Source of the DNA: Deinococcus sp. Leaf326
GTDB taxonomy: Bacteria > Deinococcota > Deinococci > Deinococcales > Deinococcaceae
Assembly: GCF_001424185.1 (NCBI RefSeq)
Contig: NZ_LMOM01000076.1
Span: forward strand, 295-43,877
Reading direction: 5' to 3'
DNA: 43,583 bases
Shown: positions 30,545 to 42,600 of the stretch, piece by piece
Numbering within the stretch: position 1 is the stretch's first letter
How the letters are laid out: the number at the start of each line of letters is the position of its first letter
The notes under the pieces: model-generated
The model's database searches: none
Seen by the model: the letters and a program-made list of their open reading frames with translations, nothing else
Told to the model about the DNA's origin: nothing
Made by a program: the position numbers and the translations under genes

Positions 30545-31402
30545 TCAGGCTCTGGCGGGGGCCGCTTTGGCCTCGGGATACGCGAAGTGGTAGGCCAGCG
30601 CTACGAACACGGCCCCGCCCACGACGTTGCCCAGCGTGACGACCGCCAGGGTCAGGGCGACGTGCGGGAGGTCCAGCCGGGCCGCACCCGCCACGCCCTC
30701 CACCCCGTCCCTGAGCATCAGGCCCAGGGGCAGCAGGTACATGTCGGCCACCGAGTGCTCGAAACCCGCCGCAACGAAGGCGGTCACCGGCAGCAGCACG
30801 GCCAGCACCTTGTCGGCCAGGGTCTTGCCCGCAAAGGCCATCCAGACCGCGAGGCACACGAGGACGTTGCACAGCACGGCGCTGAAAAACAGCTGCGGCA
30901 CGGTCTTCCCGACCTTGCCAGCCGCGACCAGGACCGCCTCGCGCGCCACACCGCCCCCGTCCAGGTTCGGGTGCCCAGAGGCGAGAATCAGGGCGGCCAG
31001 CAGCACGCCTCCTACGAGGTTGCCCGCCAGCACGAGGCCCCAGTTGCGCGCGACCTGCCCCCACGTCACCCGGCGCCGCACGGCGGCCAGGACCATCAGG
31101 ATGTTGCCGGTCAGCAGTTCCGCGCCCGCCACGAGCACCAGGACCAGTCCCACGCAGAAGCCCAGGCCACCCAACGCCTGCTTGAAGGCGAAGTCGATGC
31201 CGCCCGCCTCGATGAGGGTATAGAACATGCCCCCCAGGCCGATGAACATGCCGGCCAGCACCGCGAGCACGAAGGTCGGTCCCGCGGCGCGCCCGGCCTT
31301 CTCGACTTCCTTGTGGACGACCGCCTGCGTCAGCGCGGCGCCGCTCAGGACGGTCGGATCGGGGGCCGGAGCAGGACTGGACGCAGTAGGGGGGGTCGTC
31401 AT
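30545..31402 (-). CDS. formate/nitrite transporter family (FNT) protein
   Basis: The 285-residue membrane protein has six hydrophobic segments and FNT signatures: AGMFIGLGGMFYTLI, the GAELLTGN half-helix (93-100), the CNVLVCLAVWMAFAGK stretch (178-193), and the central His216 in FEHSVADMYLLP. These channels conduct formate, nitrite, hydrosulfide or similar monovalent anions as pentamers. It lies between the two cobN pieces, 18 bases after the N-terminal gene and 63 bases before the C-terminal gene, all on the minus strand. Its start (GGTGGAGG just before the ATG) looks genuine. The reason for being inside cobN is unknown; it may simply have been inserted. Confidence 0.9.
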   Translation of the reverse strand: MTTPPTASSPAPAPDPTVLSGAALTQAVVHKEVEKAGRAAGPTFVLAVLAGMFIGLGGMFYTLIEAGGIDFAFKQALGGLGFCVGLVLVLVAGAELLTGNILMVLAAVRRRVTWGQVARNWGLVLAGNLVGGVLLAALILASGHPNLDGGGVAREAVLVAAGKVGKTVPQLFFSAVLCNVLVCLAVWMAFAGKTLADKVLAVLLPVTAFVAAGFEHSVADMYLLPLGLMLRDGVEGVAGAARLDLPHVALTLAVVTLGNVVGGAVFVALAYHFAYPEAKAAPARA

Positions 31403-31420
31403 GCCTCCACCATAGGCCGC

Positions 31421-34236
<2,816 letters not shown>

Positions 34237-34240
<4 letters not shown>

Positions 34241-35259
34241 GCGCCCAGACCTCCGCCCGACCGGCGGCGCTGGCGGTACGCGACGCTGGCAGCCGCGAAC
34301 AGCGCCAGGGTCAGCCCCGCCAGCCAGAACCCCAGCGGCGACACGTCCACGTTTTGCAGGGCGGCCAGGGCGCGGGCGGCGGCCGGAAAATGTTCGCCGG
34401 CCCACTGCGAGAGGGTCACGAAGCCGATCGCGAACGCGATCACGCCCGACAGGCCCGTCACGAGGAGGTTGTAGGCCCTCTTCTTGCGCGGGTCATGCAG
34501 CGCCCAGCCGTAGGCGTGCGTCATGGCGACGCCGTCGAGGGTGTCGAGCAGGGTCATGCCCGCGCCGAACAGCAGCGGCAGCGACAGCACCGCGGCCCAG
34601 CCCAGCCCCTGCCCCGCCGCCGTGCCAGACAGGGCCAGCAGGGCGACCTCGGAGGCCGTATCGAACCCCAGGCCCATCAGGAAGCCCAGCGGGAGTACCT
34701 GCCACTGCCGCGAGACCAGCCGGGTGAGCGGCGCGATGAGGCGGGCCAGCAGGCCGCCGTGCGAGTGGGTATGGTCGTCGCCCGAGCGCGCGATACGCCA
34801 CGCCGCAGTCAGGTTGACGAGCGCCACGGTGACGAGGTACGCCCCCGCCACGAACGGGCCCACCCAGCCGCCCACGGCCCCGATGCCGTCCTGTGCGCCC
34901 AGCAGCGCCTTGCCGATCACGGCTGCTGCCAGCGCCATCAGGAACACCACCGACGAGTGCCCCAGGCTGAAGAACAGCCCTACCCCATAGGCGGGCCGCC
35001 CCAGCGTGAGCAGCTTACGCACCGTGTTGTCGATCACGGCAATGTGGTCGGCGTCCCAGGCATGGCGCAGGCCCAGCAAATACGCGGTGACGCCCACGCC
35101 CCAGAGCAGCGGCGACTGTAGCGCCGCTGGAATCCACAGGCACAGGGCCAGGGCGTGCAGGCCCAGCACGACCAGCAGGAAGGGCGCGCCCCGCCGCAGG
35201 CTCTCGCGGGCGGTCAGGGGGGCGGGGACGGGCAGAACTTCGGTAGGCAGGTGGGTCAT
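34237..35259 (-). CDS. NiCoT-family nickel/cobalt permease (HoxN/NixA-like)
   Basis: A 340-residue membrane protein with about eight hydrophobic segments and the two NiCoT signatures: [16 protein letters not shown] (64-79) and [12 protein letters not shown] (about 197-208), plus [14 protein letters not shown] short His-rich loop, [11 protein letters not shown], lies at about 159-169. In this family the RHA-x-D-A-D-H-I motif binds Ni2+/Co2+ and ion specificity varies, but its place as the first gene of the cobalamin operon, after a cobalamin riboswitch, strongly points to Co2+. It overlaps the CobN N-terminal gene by ATGA. Expression should fall when cobalamin is abundant. Confidence 0.95.
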
Positions 35260-35364
35260 GGTGCCTCCAGGCCGGACCCGGTGGGGCCTGCGGCGGGGGC
35301 GTCACGAACTGGCGGGGGCACCGCAGGGCAGCGGCGCGCCGCTTCGTCCCGGACGCGGGGACGA

Positions 35365-35480
35365 GGGGCGTGGCTCAGCGTGGGTCGGACTGTGACCGTG
35401 GCGCGACCGTGGCGGACTTGCACCGCACTTCCAGGGGCTGAGGGCAGGGAAGGAGAAGGCGTCGATTCGGACGTGGCGCC
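35365..35480 (-). promoter_or_regulatory. cobalamin riboswitch
   Basis: On the minus strand the core at 35432-35398 reads GGAAGTGCGGTGCAAGTCC, then GCCACGGTCGCGCCAC, matching the cobalamin-riboswitch core (GGAA...GGTG.AA.TCC.....C.G.C.CGC.AC.GT). A degenerate B12-box follows: AGTCCGACCCACGC at 35391-35378, compared with AGTCAGGATACCTGCC. A TACAGT -10-like hexamer sits at 35486-35481 just upstream. It lies 106 to 221 bases before the NiCoT ATG. It should lower expression of the whole operon when adenosylcobalamin is present. Boundaries are approximate. Confidence 0.75.
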
Positions 35481-35540
35481 ACTGTAGCGCACGCGGCCCC
35501 TCGCATCCCTTGTCGCGTCACGTGGCGCCGGGGCACGGGG

Positions 35541-35546
35541 CATAAT
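35541..35546 (+). promoter_or_regulatory. -10 element of the VWA gene (leaderless)
   Basis: CATAAT at 35541-35546 differs from TATAAT by one base and is only 8 bases before the ATG at 35555. Transcription would begin at or next to the start codon, so the message would be leaderless, as is frequent in Deinococcus. There is no ribosome-binding site upstream, which agrees with this. No clear -35 hexamer was found. Confidence 0.5.
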
Positions 35547-35554
35547 CGGGCGCA

Positions 35555-37615
35555 ATGGCCCCGCTCACGCGCCCCCGCCGCCGGCCCGCCGGTCTGCTGC
35601 TCGCCGCTCTGTGTCTGGGAGGGCCGGGCCTGGGGGGACTGGGACAGGCGGCCGCGCAGGCCTGCGTGCTGCCCAGCAGTCCACCGCCCAGCCGCTCGCG
35701 GGTGGTGTTCATCCTCGACACCTCCGGCTCCATGCAGGGGCTCGGAGACGGCCGGGCCAACATCTTCGCGCGGGTCCAGGGCGCCATCCTGCGCGGAATG
35801 CGCGCGGCGCAGGCGCCGGGCTCGGTTGAGCTGCTCACCTTCGACAAGGGGCCGCGCCAGCGCCAGAGTTTCGCGTGGCCCTCGCATCGCAGCGAGTTCG
35901 AGAAGACGGTAAACGCCGTGCGGGCCGACGGCTCGAACACCTGGCTGTACACCAGCATGCAGAGCATGTTCGCCTCGCTCCAGAGCCGGAATGACACCGC
36001 CACGACCGTCTATGTCCTGACCGACGGCATAGACAACAACCCCGACCGCGCGGCGACCATCGCCACAGCGCTCACGGCCTTCAACGTCACGCGCGGCGAC
36101 TTCGACAAGCTGTACTACGTCGGGCTGGGGGTGCAGGTCCCGGCCGAGGTCAAGGCGCAGTTCGCCCAGACCACCTTCGCGCAAGCAGTCGAACTGCCCC
36201 TGAACACGCCGCCCGACCTCACCTCGGCGCTGCTGCTGCCGGGCATGGTCAACGTGTCGCCCGACGCTTCTTTTCCCTTCCGGCGCCCCCAGGGCACCCA
36301 CCTGAGCCTGGAATCGGGCAACGTGGGCGGCGGTCAGGTGACGATCCTGAACCCCGAGGGCGCGGGCGACCGGGTGCGGCTGGGCATCAAGGGCAGCGTG
36401 CCGGCGGGGTCGGTAGGCTACGTGTGTGCCGAACTGCCGGACGGTGAACAGCGCCTGCTGCTGCGCTTCGAGCAGACCACGCCGCCGCCCTCCGGCGCGC
36501 CGGCCCCGCCGCCGCCCGCCCTGGGCACCCTGCGGCTGCTGAACCCCGACTTCCGGCGCGAGCTGAAACGCGGCGAGAAGGTCGTGCTGCGCTATCAGGC
36601 GGTGAACGGCCCGGTGACGGTCGAGGTGGCCCAGGCCCCCGGCGAGATCACCGCGAAGCTGCCCGACACGGTGGTCAGCCTGCTCGAGGGCCAGCAGGTC
36701 GAACTGACCCTGACCGACCTCACGCTGCGCGGCGGCCAGCAGGCGACGTCCTCGCTGCGGCTGAACAACGCCGCGACGCAGGCGGTGCCGCCGGTCGTGG
36801 GCGTCGAGCCGGTGCGGCGCAACTGGTGGTGGCTGCTGCTGCTCGTCCCGCTGCTTTTGCTGCTGTGGTGGCGACGTGAGGGCCGGCCCTTCGAGCCGTA
36901 TGCCCTGTCCGTGGACCGGGCGCTGCGGATCACGCTGCACGAGCGCGCCACGCGGCGCAAACGCAGCCGCCCGACGCGGCGTGACCTCAGCGACGTGGGG
37001 GCGCTCTTCCGCGTACCAAAACTCCGCGGCATTGTGCTGGAGCGCTACCAGCCCGAAACCGCCATCGAGGACGAAGTGGTGCTGGACAACAGTGACGCGA
37101 ACAGCATCCGCGACTACGCGGCCCAGCAGCTGCGGCGGGCGCTGCGGCTTCAGGCCCAGCCCGAGCGGCTGCGGCTGCATAAGGACGGCGAGCCGGAGGG
37201 CACCTTCCTGGCGGTGCAGGAGACGCTGGCGCTGGGGCAGCTGTACGTGTTCACGCCTTACGAACCGCCGCGCGCGCGGGTGCGCCCGGCCGCGCCGCCG
37301 CCCGAGCCGCCCATTGAGGTCATCGTGACGCTGCTGCGCGGCGTGGCGATGCAGGACCTCGAACTGCCGCTGGAGGACGTGGACCTCGCCGACGTATTCG
37401 CCGAGGAAGGCCTGCGCGGGCTGGTCGTGCGCCGCGAGCCGGGACTGTTGCGGCTGCGTGCCCTGGCGGGCGAGATGCGGCTGCGGCACATCAGCCGCGA
37501 GTTCGGGCCGGGCGACGCGCTGCCACTGGCGGTCATGCTCGATCTCACGGCGGCGGGCGGGAGCTTCCAGCTGCGGGTGCGCGACAAGGCGTCCATGAGC
37601 CGGATGCAGCGCTAG
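35555..37615 (+). CDS. VWA-domain membrane protein with a large cytoplasmic part
   Basis: The 686-residue protein has a signal peptide (about 1-35), an extracytoplasmic VWA domain (about 47-215; MIDAS DTSGSM at 55-60, Thr129, Asp157 in VYVLTDGID), a beta-rich second domain with a Pro-rich linker (about 310-322), one transmembrane helix (about 423-439, NWWWLLLLVPLLLLLWW) and a cytoplasmic C-terminus of about 245 residues without a recognised family. VWA proteins bind partners through a Mg ion. The gene stands alone on the plus strand between the cobalamin operon and the eCIS genes, so it belongs clearly to neither. A signalling role across the membrane is conceivable. Confidence 0.75.
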   Translation: MAPLTRPRRRPAGLLLAALCLGGPGLGGLGQAAAQACVLPSSPPPSRSRVVFILDTSGSMQGLGDGRANIFARVQGAILRGMRAAQAPGSVELLTFDKGPRQRQSFAWPSHRSEFEKTVNAVRADGSNTWLYTSMQSMFASLQSRNDTATTVYVLTDGIDNNPDRAATIATALTAFNVTRGDFDKLYYVGLGVQVPAEVKAQFAQTTFAQAVELPLNTPPDLTSALLLPGMVNVSPDASFPFRRPQGTHLSLESGNVGGGQVTILNPEGAGDRVRLGIKGSVPAGSVGYVCAELPDGEQRLLLRFEQTTPPPSGAPAPPPPALGTLRLLNPDFRRELKRGEKVVLRYQAVNGPVTVEVAQAPGEITAKLPDTVVSLLEGQQVELTLTDLTLRGGQQATSSLRLNNAATQAVPPVVGVEPVRRNWWWLLLLVPLLLLLWWRREGRPFEPYALSVDRALRITLHERATRRKRSRPTRRDLSDVGALFRVPKLRGIVLERYQPETAIEDEVVLDNSDANSIRDYAAQQLRRALRLQAQPERLRLHKDGEPEGTFLAVQETLALGQLYVFTPYEPPRARVRPAAPPPEPPIEVIVTLLRGVAMQDLELPLEDVDLADVFAEEGLRGLVVRREPGLLRLRALAGEMRLRHISREFGPGDALPLAVMLDLTAAGGSFQLRVRDKASMSRMQR

Positions 37616-37659
37616 GGCGGCGTGGTCCGGCCGGCGCGCCGGGGCTCCTGACCGGGAAC

Positions 37660-39651
37660 CTAGCGCGCCCAGCCCAGGAAGGCCGCGTCGTCCAGCGACA
37701 GGCGCCCGAGCTTGCGCCACTCGCCCCGGATCGCCTCGCGCATGAGCGGCATGGTCAGGGGCGTGCCCTGGGCGGCAGCCATGAAGGCGGCGTTGAGCGC
37801 CACCGAGCGGATATTCCCCCCCGCGAGCTTGATCTGCGCGAGCTGCGCGTAATCCAGCGCCGAGGTCTCCACCTGTTCGGGAAAGGCGCGCTGCCAGATG
37901 CGGGCGCGCTCGGCCACCTCCGGGGCACGGAAATTGAGTGTGAAGCGCAGGCGGCGCATGAAGGCCTGGTCCATGCTGCTTTCCAGGTTGGTGGTGAGGA
38001 TCGCCAGACCCCGGTAACTTTCCATGCGCTGGAGGAGGTAGTTGACCTGCGTGTTGGCGAAGCGGTCGTTGCTGCTCTGCACGTCGCCGCGCTTGCCGAA
38101 CAGCGAATCGGCCTCATCGAACAGCAGGATCACGCCGCCCTCGTCGGCCGCGTCGAAGATCTGGCGCAGGTTCTTCTCGGTCTCGCCGATGTACTTGCTG
38201 ACCATGCTGGACACGTCCACGCGGTACAGGTCGAGCTTCAGGGCGTGCGCGACCACCTCGGCCCCCAGCGTCTTGCCGGTGCCTGAGGGCCCGCTGAACA
38301 GCGCGCTGATGCCCAGCCCACGTGAGCGGCCCATGCCCCAGTCCTCGTAGACGCGGGCGCGGTGGCGCACATGCTCGACGATCTGTGAGAGCACCGCCTT
38401 GTCCTCGGGCGGCAGCACGAGGTCGTCCCAGCCGGGCTCGCCGGTCAGGCGCTCGGCGAGCTTGCCCAGACGCTGGCGCCCGGCGACCCGGCAGGCCTGC
38501 CACGCGCGTTCCAGCTTTTCGTCGTCGCCGTGGGCTGCCTCGCCCAGCGCTGCCGCCGCCGCCCGCGCCGCGATGGCGCGGGAATTGAGGCTGAACTGGT
38601 CGGTCAGCTCGCCCAGACGGGGCGAGTCGGCCCGGCGCAGACCCAGGCGGGCCGCCCACACCCCGCGCTGCTCGGCGCGGGTCAGGTGAGGCACCTCCAG
38701 TTCCAGCGCGGGGCGGGCCGCGCCCAGGTCCAGGGGTTCCTGGGCCAGAACCACCAGCGGCGCGCGCAGGTGCGAGGCCACGCTGGCGACCAGCCGCTCC
38801 AGCCGGGGCACAGGCCAGGTCTCGTCGCCAACCTCCAGCTGGTTCAGGTGCGCCCCGAGGACGAAGGCCGAAGGGTGCAGCGCAGCGTGTCGCTCCCACA
38901 GCGTCAGGTCGCGCCCCAGGGCGTCCCCCGCCGCCACGAAGTCGCCCAGAGCCAGATGCACGACCGGGCGATCCAGGGCCGCCAGTCCGGCCAGTGCGAG
39001 GTCAAGCTGCGTGCCCAAATCGGCGCCGTGAAGCTGCGCAGCGGCCTCCGGCCCAGTGGCGAGGTGCCGCGCGAGGGCGGCCACCAGCTCGCCCGTGTCG
39101 CCCGCCTCCACCGCTTCCGGCAGCGGCTGCACGTAGGGCGAGAGTTCGGCCGGTACCTCGTCCGAACCGTAGAGATAGGCGAGAACCGCCGGGTCAAGCC
39201 GTAGCACCTGAAGGCTGAGGCTACCCTGCGGCTCGCCCGCCACCGGCAGCAGCAGCCGTGACGTGAACAGGGCGCTGCGCTCTCCCATCACCCCGGCGTC
39301 GTCGCCGAACAGGCTGAGCGCGAGGTGGCGGGTCACGCCCCCCAGTGGCGGCGGCTGGTCGTCGTAGTGCAGCTGCACGAACTGGCGCAGTCGCAGCGGA
39401 TGGACCTCGCCGGCCAGCGCGAGCATGAGCAGCCCGCCCTCGACCCCCGAGAGGTCGAGTGCCCGCGCCAGCTGTGAGAAGCGCGACCGGCCATCGTCGA
39501 GCGGGTTGACGAGCGCATCGTCCGCCTGCCCGCTGAGGTGCAGCTCGATCGCCTGAATGAAATGGAGGACCGCCTCGGTCGTCGAGGGAGCCGTCCAGGC
39601 AGGCTCGGCCACGGCGACCGGCGCGGCGCGCGATTTGCGGCGACCGGTCAC
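37660..39651 (-). CDS. AAA+ ATPase of an extracellular contractile injection system (Afp15/Pvc15-like)
   Basis: The 663-residue protein has an N-terminal region (about 1-430) with a winged-helix-like and a NTPase-like part (LFSRLARALDLSGVEGGLLM-like opening, RLLLPVAGEPQGSL, RAPLVVLAQEPLDL), and a C-terminal AAA+ domain: Walker A GPSGTGKT (454-461), Walker B ILLFDEADSLFGKR (about 508-521), sensor-1 LAILTTNL, and MDQAFMRRLRFTLNF. This build is that of the ATPase encoded with contractile phage-tail-like devices such as Afp, PVC and related eCIS. The GTG at 39651 is the predicted start; it lies 24 bases after the stop of the eCIS-core gene, in the same operon. It probably acts in assembly or disassembly of the particle. 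Confidence 0.75.
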   Translation of the reverse strand: MTGRRKSRAAPVAVAEPAWTAPSTTEAVLHFIQAIELHLSGQADDALVNPLDDGRSRFSQLARALDLSGVEGGLLMLALAGEVHPLRLRQFVQLHYDDQPPPLGGVTRHLALSLFGDDAGVMGERSALFTSRLLLPVAGEPQGSLSLQVLRLDPAVLAYLYGSDEVPAELSPYVQPLPEAVEAGDTGELVAALARHLATGPEAAAQLHGADLGTQLDLALAGLAALDRPVVHLALGDFVAAGDALGRDLTLWERHAALHPSAFVLGAHLNQLEVGDETWPVPRLERLVASVASHLRAPLVVLAQEPLDLGAARPALELEVPHLTRAEQRGVWAARLGLRRADSPRLGELTDQFSLNSRAIAARAAAAALGEAAHGDDEKLERAWQACRVAGRQRLGKLAERLTGEPGWDDLVLPPEDKAVLSQIVEHVRHRARVYEDWGMGRSRGLGISALFSGPSGTGKTLGAEVVAHALKLDLYRVDVSSMVSKYIGETEKNLRQIFDAADEGGVILLFDEADSLFGKRGDVQSSNDRFANTQVNYLLQRMESYRGLAILTTNLESSMDQAFMRRLRFTLNFRAPEVAERARIWQRAFPEQVETSALDYAQLAQIKLAGGNIRSVALNAAFMAAAQGTPLTMPLMREAIRGEWRKLGRLSLDDAAFLGWAR

Positions 39652-39675
39652 ACCAGACCGCCAGAGCGGAGCTGC

Positions 39676-42600
39676 TCAGCGGTCACGGCGCATCTCCGTG
39701 GCGAGGCGGCGCTTGAGCACCGCGTAGACCTGCTCGGCCAGACGGTCGAGATCGGGAGCGCGTCCCTGTCGCCGCGACGAGCCGGTGTCGGGACCGCGCG
39801 CCGCAGGTTCGGGGCTGCTGGCCGGCGCGGCCTCCTGGGCTGGCGCCGCCGGAGAGCGTGAGGTACTCGCCGCGCGCACGACCGCTCCCGGCCCGCCCGC
39901 CGCGGTAGGCGCGGCGCTGGCCGGCGCACTCGGCCGTGCGGCGGGGCGGGGCGGGCCCGGACGCACCGGAACGGCTGGAGCATCGTCCCAGAAGGGCAGC
40001 GGTTCCCAGGGGGCGGGCAGGTCACCCCAGGGCGCCGTAGGGCCGGAGGCGCGCAGAGCAGGGCCGGCTGGAGTGGCAGGAGAAGACAGCGGCGGGGTCA
40101 ACCGCGCCGCCGACTGGGCACTCACGCGCGCCTCGACCTGCTCGGCGAGGGTTTCCTCGTCGGCTGGGGCACCGCTCGGCGTAGGGGTTGCCAGCTGAGG
40201 CGACGACCGACCCGGGGCAGCACCAGCTGGCGCGCGCAGCACCGCCGGCACGAAGGAGGGATCGCGGTCGCGCAGGATGTGGGTGAGCTCGTGGGCCAGC
40301 AGGCCCAGGCCGCGCGGTGAGGCGAGGTCCTGACCCGGACTGAGCAGCACGGCGTCACCGACCGCCAGCGCGTCGGCCGCCGCCTCGGCTGTCGCCGCTG
40401 CCGCGTGGGCGTCCCGGATGAGCCGCACATGTCCGACATCGGCCCCCAGCGCGCGGCTCAGGGCCGCCTGCGCGCCCAGCGGCAGCGGTTCACGCGCCTC
40501 GGGACGGGCCAGGGCGCGCCCGGTCGCCTGCGCGGCTCCCTCGCTCACGCCGGTCAGCGGATGGGGCTGGGGTGACTGTCCCATCAGCCCAATGGAGACT
40601 GGTCGGACTGCGGCAGGCTCGGCCGGAACGGCCAAGGGCTGCGCGACTGCAACTCCGTCCGCCCCCTCCTGGCCCAGCTGCGGAGGGAGAAACGGAACAG
40701 ACGAGGGCTGAGCCGGTGGATCTTCAAGTGGCACAGCCATAGACGGTAGCGACTGGACCGTCTGCCCCCAAACGGGCTGAACTTGTTTTGTCGTGGGCGC
40801 TTCGGGTAGACGTTCGGCGGCCGGAGACAAGGGTGCCCCATTCTGTACGGGTCGCAGCATTGCCCCCTCGGCCGGAGCGGGTCGAAGCGGAGCCGGTACA
40901 GGCGGCGCGGGCACGAGTTCTGACCCCAACTCCGTCCGGTTCCGCCCTGGGGAGGACGACACCGGGCGAACCTGGGGACTTGGGGAAGGCAGCGGTTCAG
41001 CCGAAGCGGACCGGGCCATATCCGGTAAGACCCCGGAGGGCAGCGATCGGGGGACTGGAAGGCTGAGGGGTGTGGGAGGAGCCTGCCCAGACCAGGCCAC
41101 TACAGGTTCGGGGCGATCCGCACGCCCAGCCACAGCAGGCGCCGTTTCCTCGGGCGTCAGGCTGACCCCCTCCGGCTGCAGCAGAGGGAGTGACGAGAGT
41201 GGCTGTTCGGCAAGAGACGGCAGACCAGCGGATGGAGCCGCCGACAGCTCGACCGGAAATGTGGGCACCGGCAGAGCGCCTTCTCCTTCCTGCGTGACAA
41301 CCGACGACAGCCCGGTTGCTGGCGCAGGGTCGGCCGGCCGGCTGACGACTCGCACGGGAAAAGGCGCAGTCTCCCCGACCGGAGTAGATGAGGGAAACGT
41401 AAAGCCCGGCAGCGGCGCAGGAACGCCCGGAGCCGCGGCTTGCGGAGAGGCTGGTTCCTCACTCCACGGCGTGCGTCTCATCTCCCTCGCAGGCTGCTGC
41501 TGGAAGGTGGCACTTTCTAACGCTGGGAAGGGCACGGAATCGCCCACAGCAGGTTCAAGCGGACGCGGCATGGCTGGCAGCGCCGCTGGGATAACGGGAT
41601 CAGCCTTCCCCTCGGAACCGATGCGCTCAGGCCTAGTTGGCACTTCTAAAGCGCGGGAATCGGCAGGAACTGTCGCCTCTGCGGCAGGCGTCGTCGGCAC
41701 CAGTCTCGCGGCAAGAGGGGCCGGAGGGAGTAACGAGAGGGGTACCGCCGTCGACGATGGTGTGAGGTCTGCTTCGGCACTGGGAACACCGGGCAACCCG
41801 ACGAGATGGAGCTGGGACGCGTCCCCAGACACCGGCAACGGTGAAGGTGAACGGCCCGGCACGGTCACCTGAGCCACACCCACCTGCTCGGCAGGGGCAG
41901 CAGGCAGAGGCATTTCCAACACAGCTCCAGTTACAGAGGTAGCTTCCCCAGACAACGGCGTGGAGCTGTTCTCCGGCTGGACCAAGCCCTCCGGGGCGAC
42001 TGGACGCGGCTGCCCCGGCAAAGCGGAAGACAGTGGAGATGGCGTGACCAGATCAGCCACGGGCGCAACAGGCAGGCGGTCGCTGACCGGAGCACCGGTA
42101 GCCGGGCCGAACCGGGCAACAGCCTCCTCGCCAAGTCTGGACCCAGCAGGGTCACTGAGAACAGCAGCGGGGCGTGGCAGTTCGGGGAAAGGCACCTCAG
42201 GCAGTGGGTCTGGCATCTCCGTGACCACAGGCGGCCGAGGCGCTGCGTCTTCTGGTCGTGGGAGTTCGTCCAGTTGCCCGGACAGGAAGCCGGCCCCTGC
42301 CTCTCCGGCCTGAGTAGGTCCCACCGACACGGGAGGAAGGGCCACAGCGGGCGCCAGCGGCATCAGGGATTGAGGAGCTTCCGAGGACGGCTGAAGCGGC
42401 GCGGGCACCGCCGGAAACGGTGCGGATGGGTCAGGTCTGGCGACGTTTCCCGCGTCGCCCTCTACTTTTGGGGAAACTGTCCGGGACGGCGGGGTAGCCT
42501 GGCGAGCCGGGGCTGCGTCCTGGGCAGCCGGAGCCGGACGGACGGCGGTAGGGACCTGCCCGGGAAGGTCGCCAGATACAGGCACTGGTAGGGGAGCGAC

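Noticed and set aside
37631..37642. CCGGCGCGCCGG palindrome between convergent genes
   Set aside because: Only 12 bases with no T-tract; a possible stem, but not enough to call a terminator.
35375..37720. 781-residue minus-strand frame opposite the VWA gene
   Set aside because: It spans the riboswitch region and the entire VWA gene; Gln/Arg/His-rich antisense composition.
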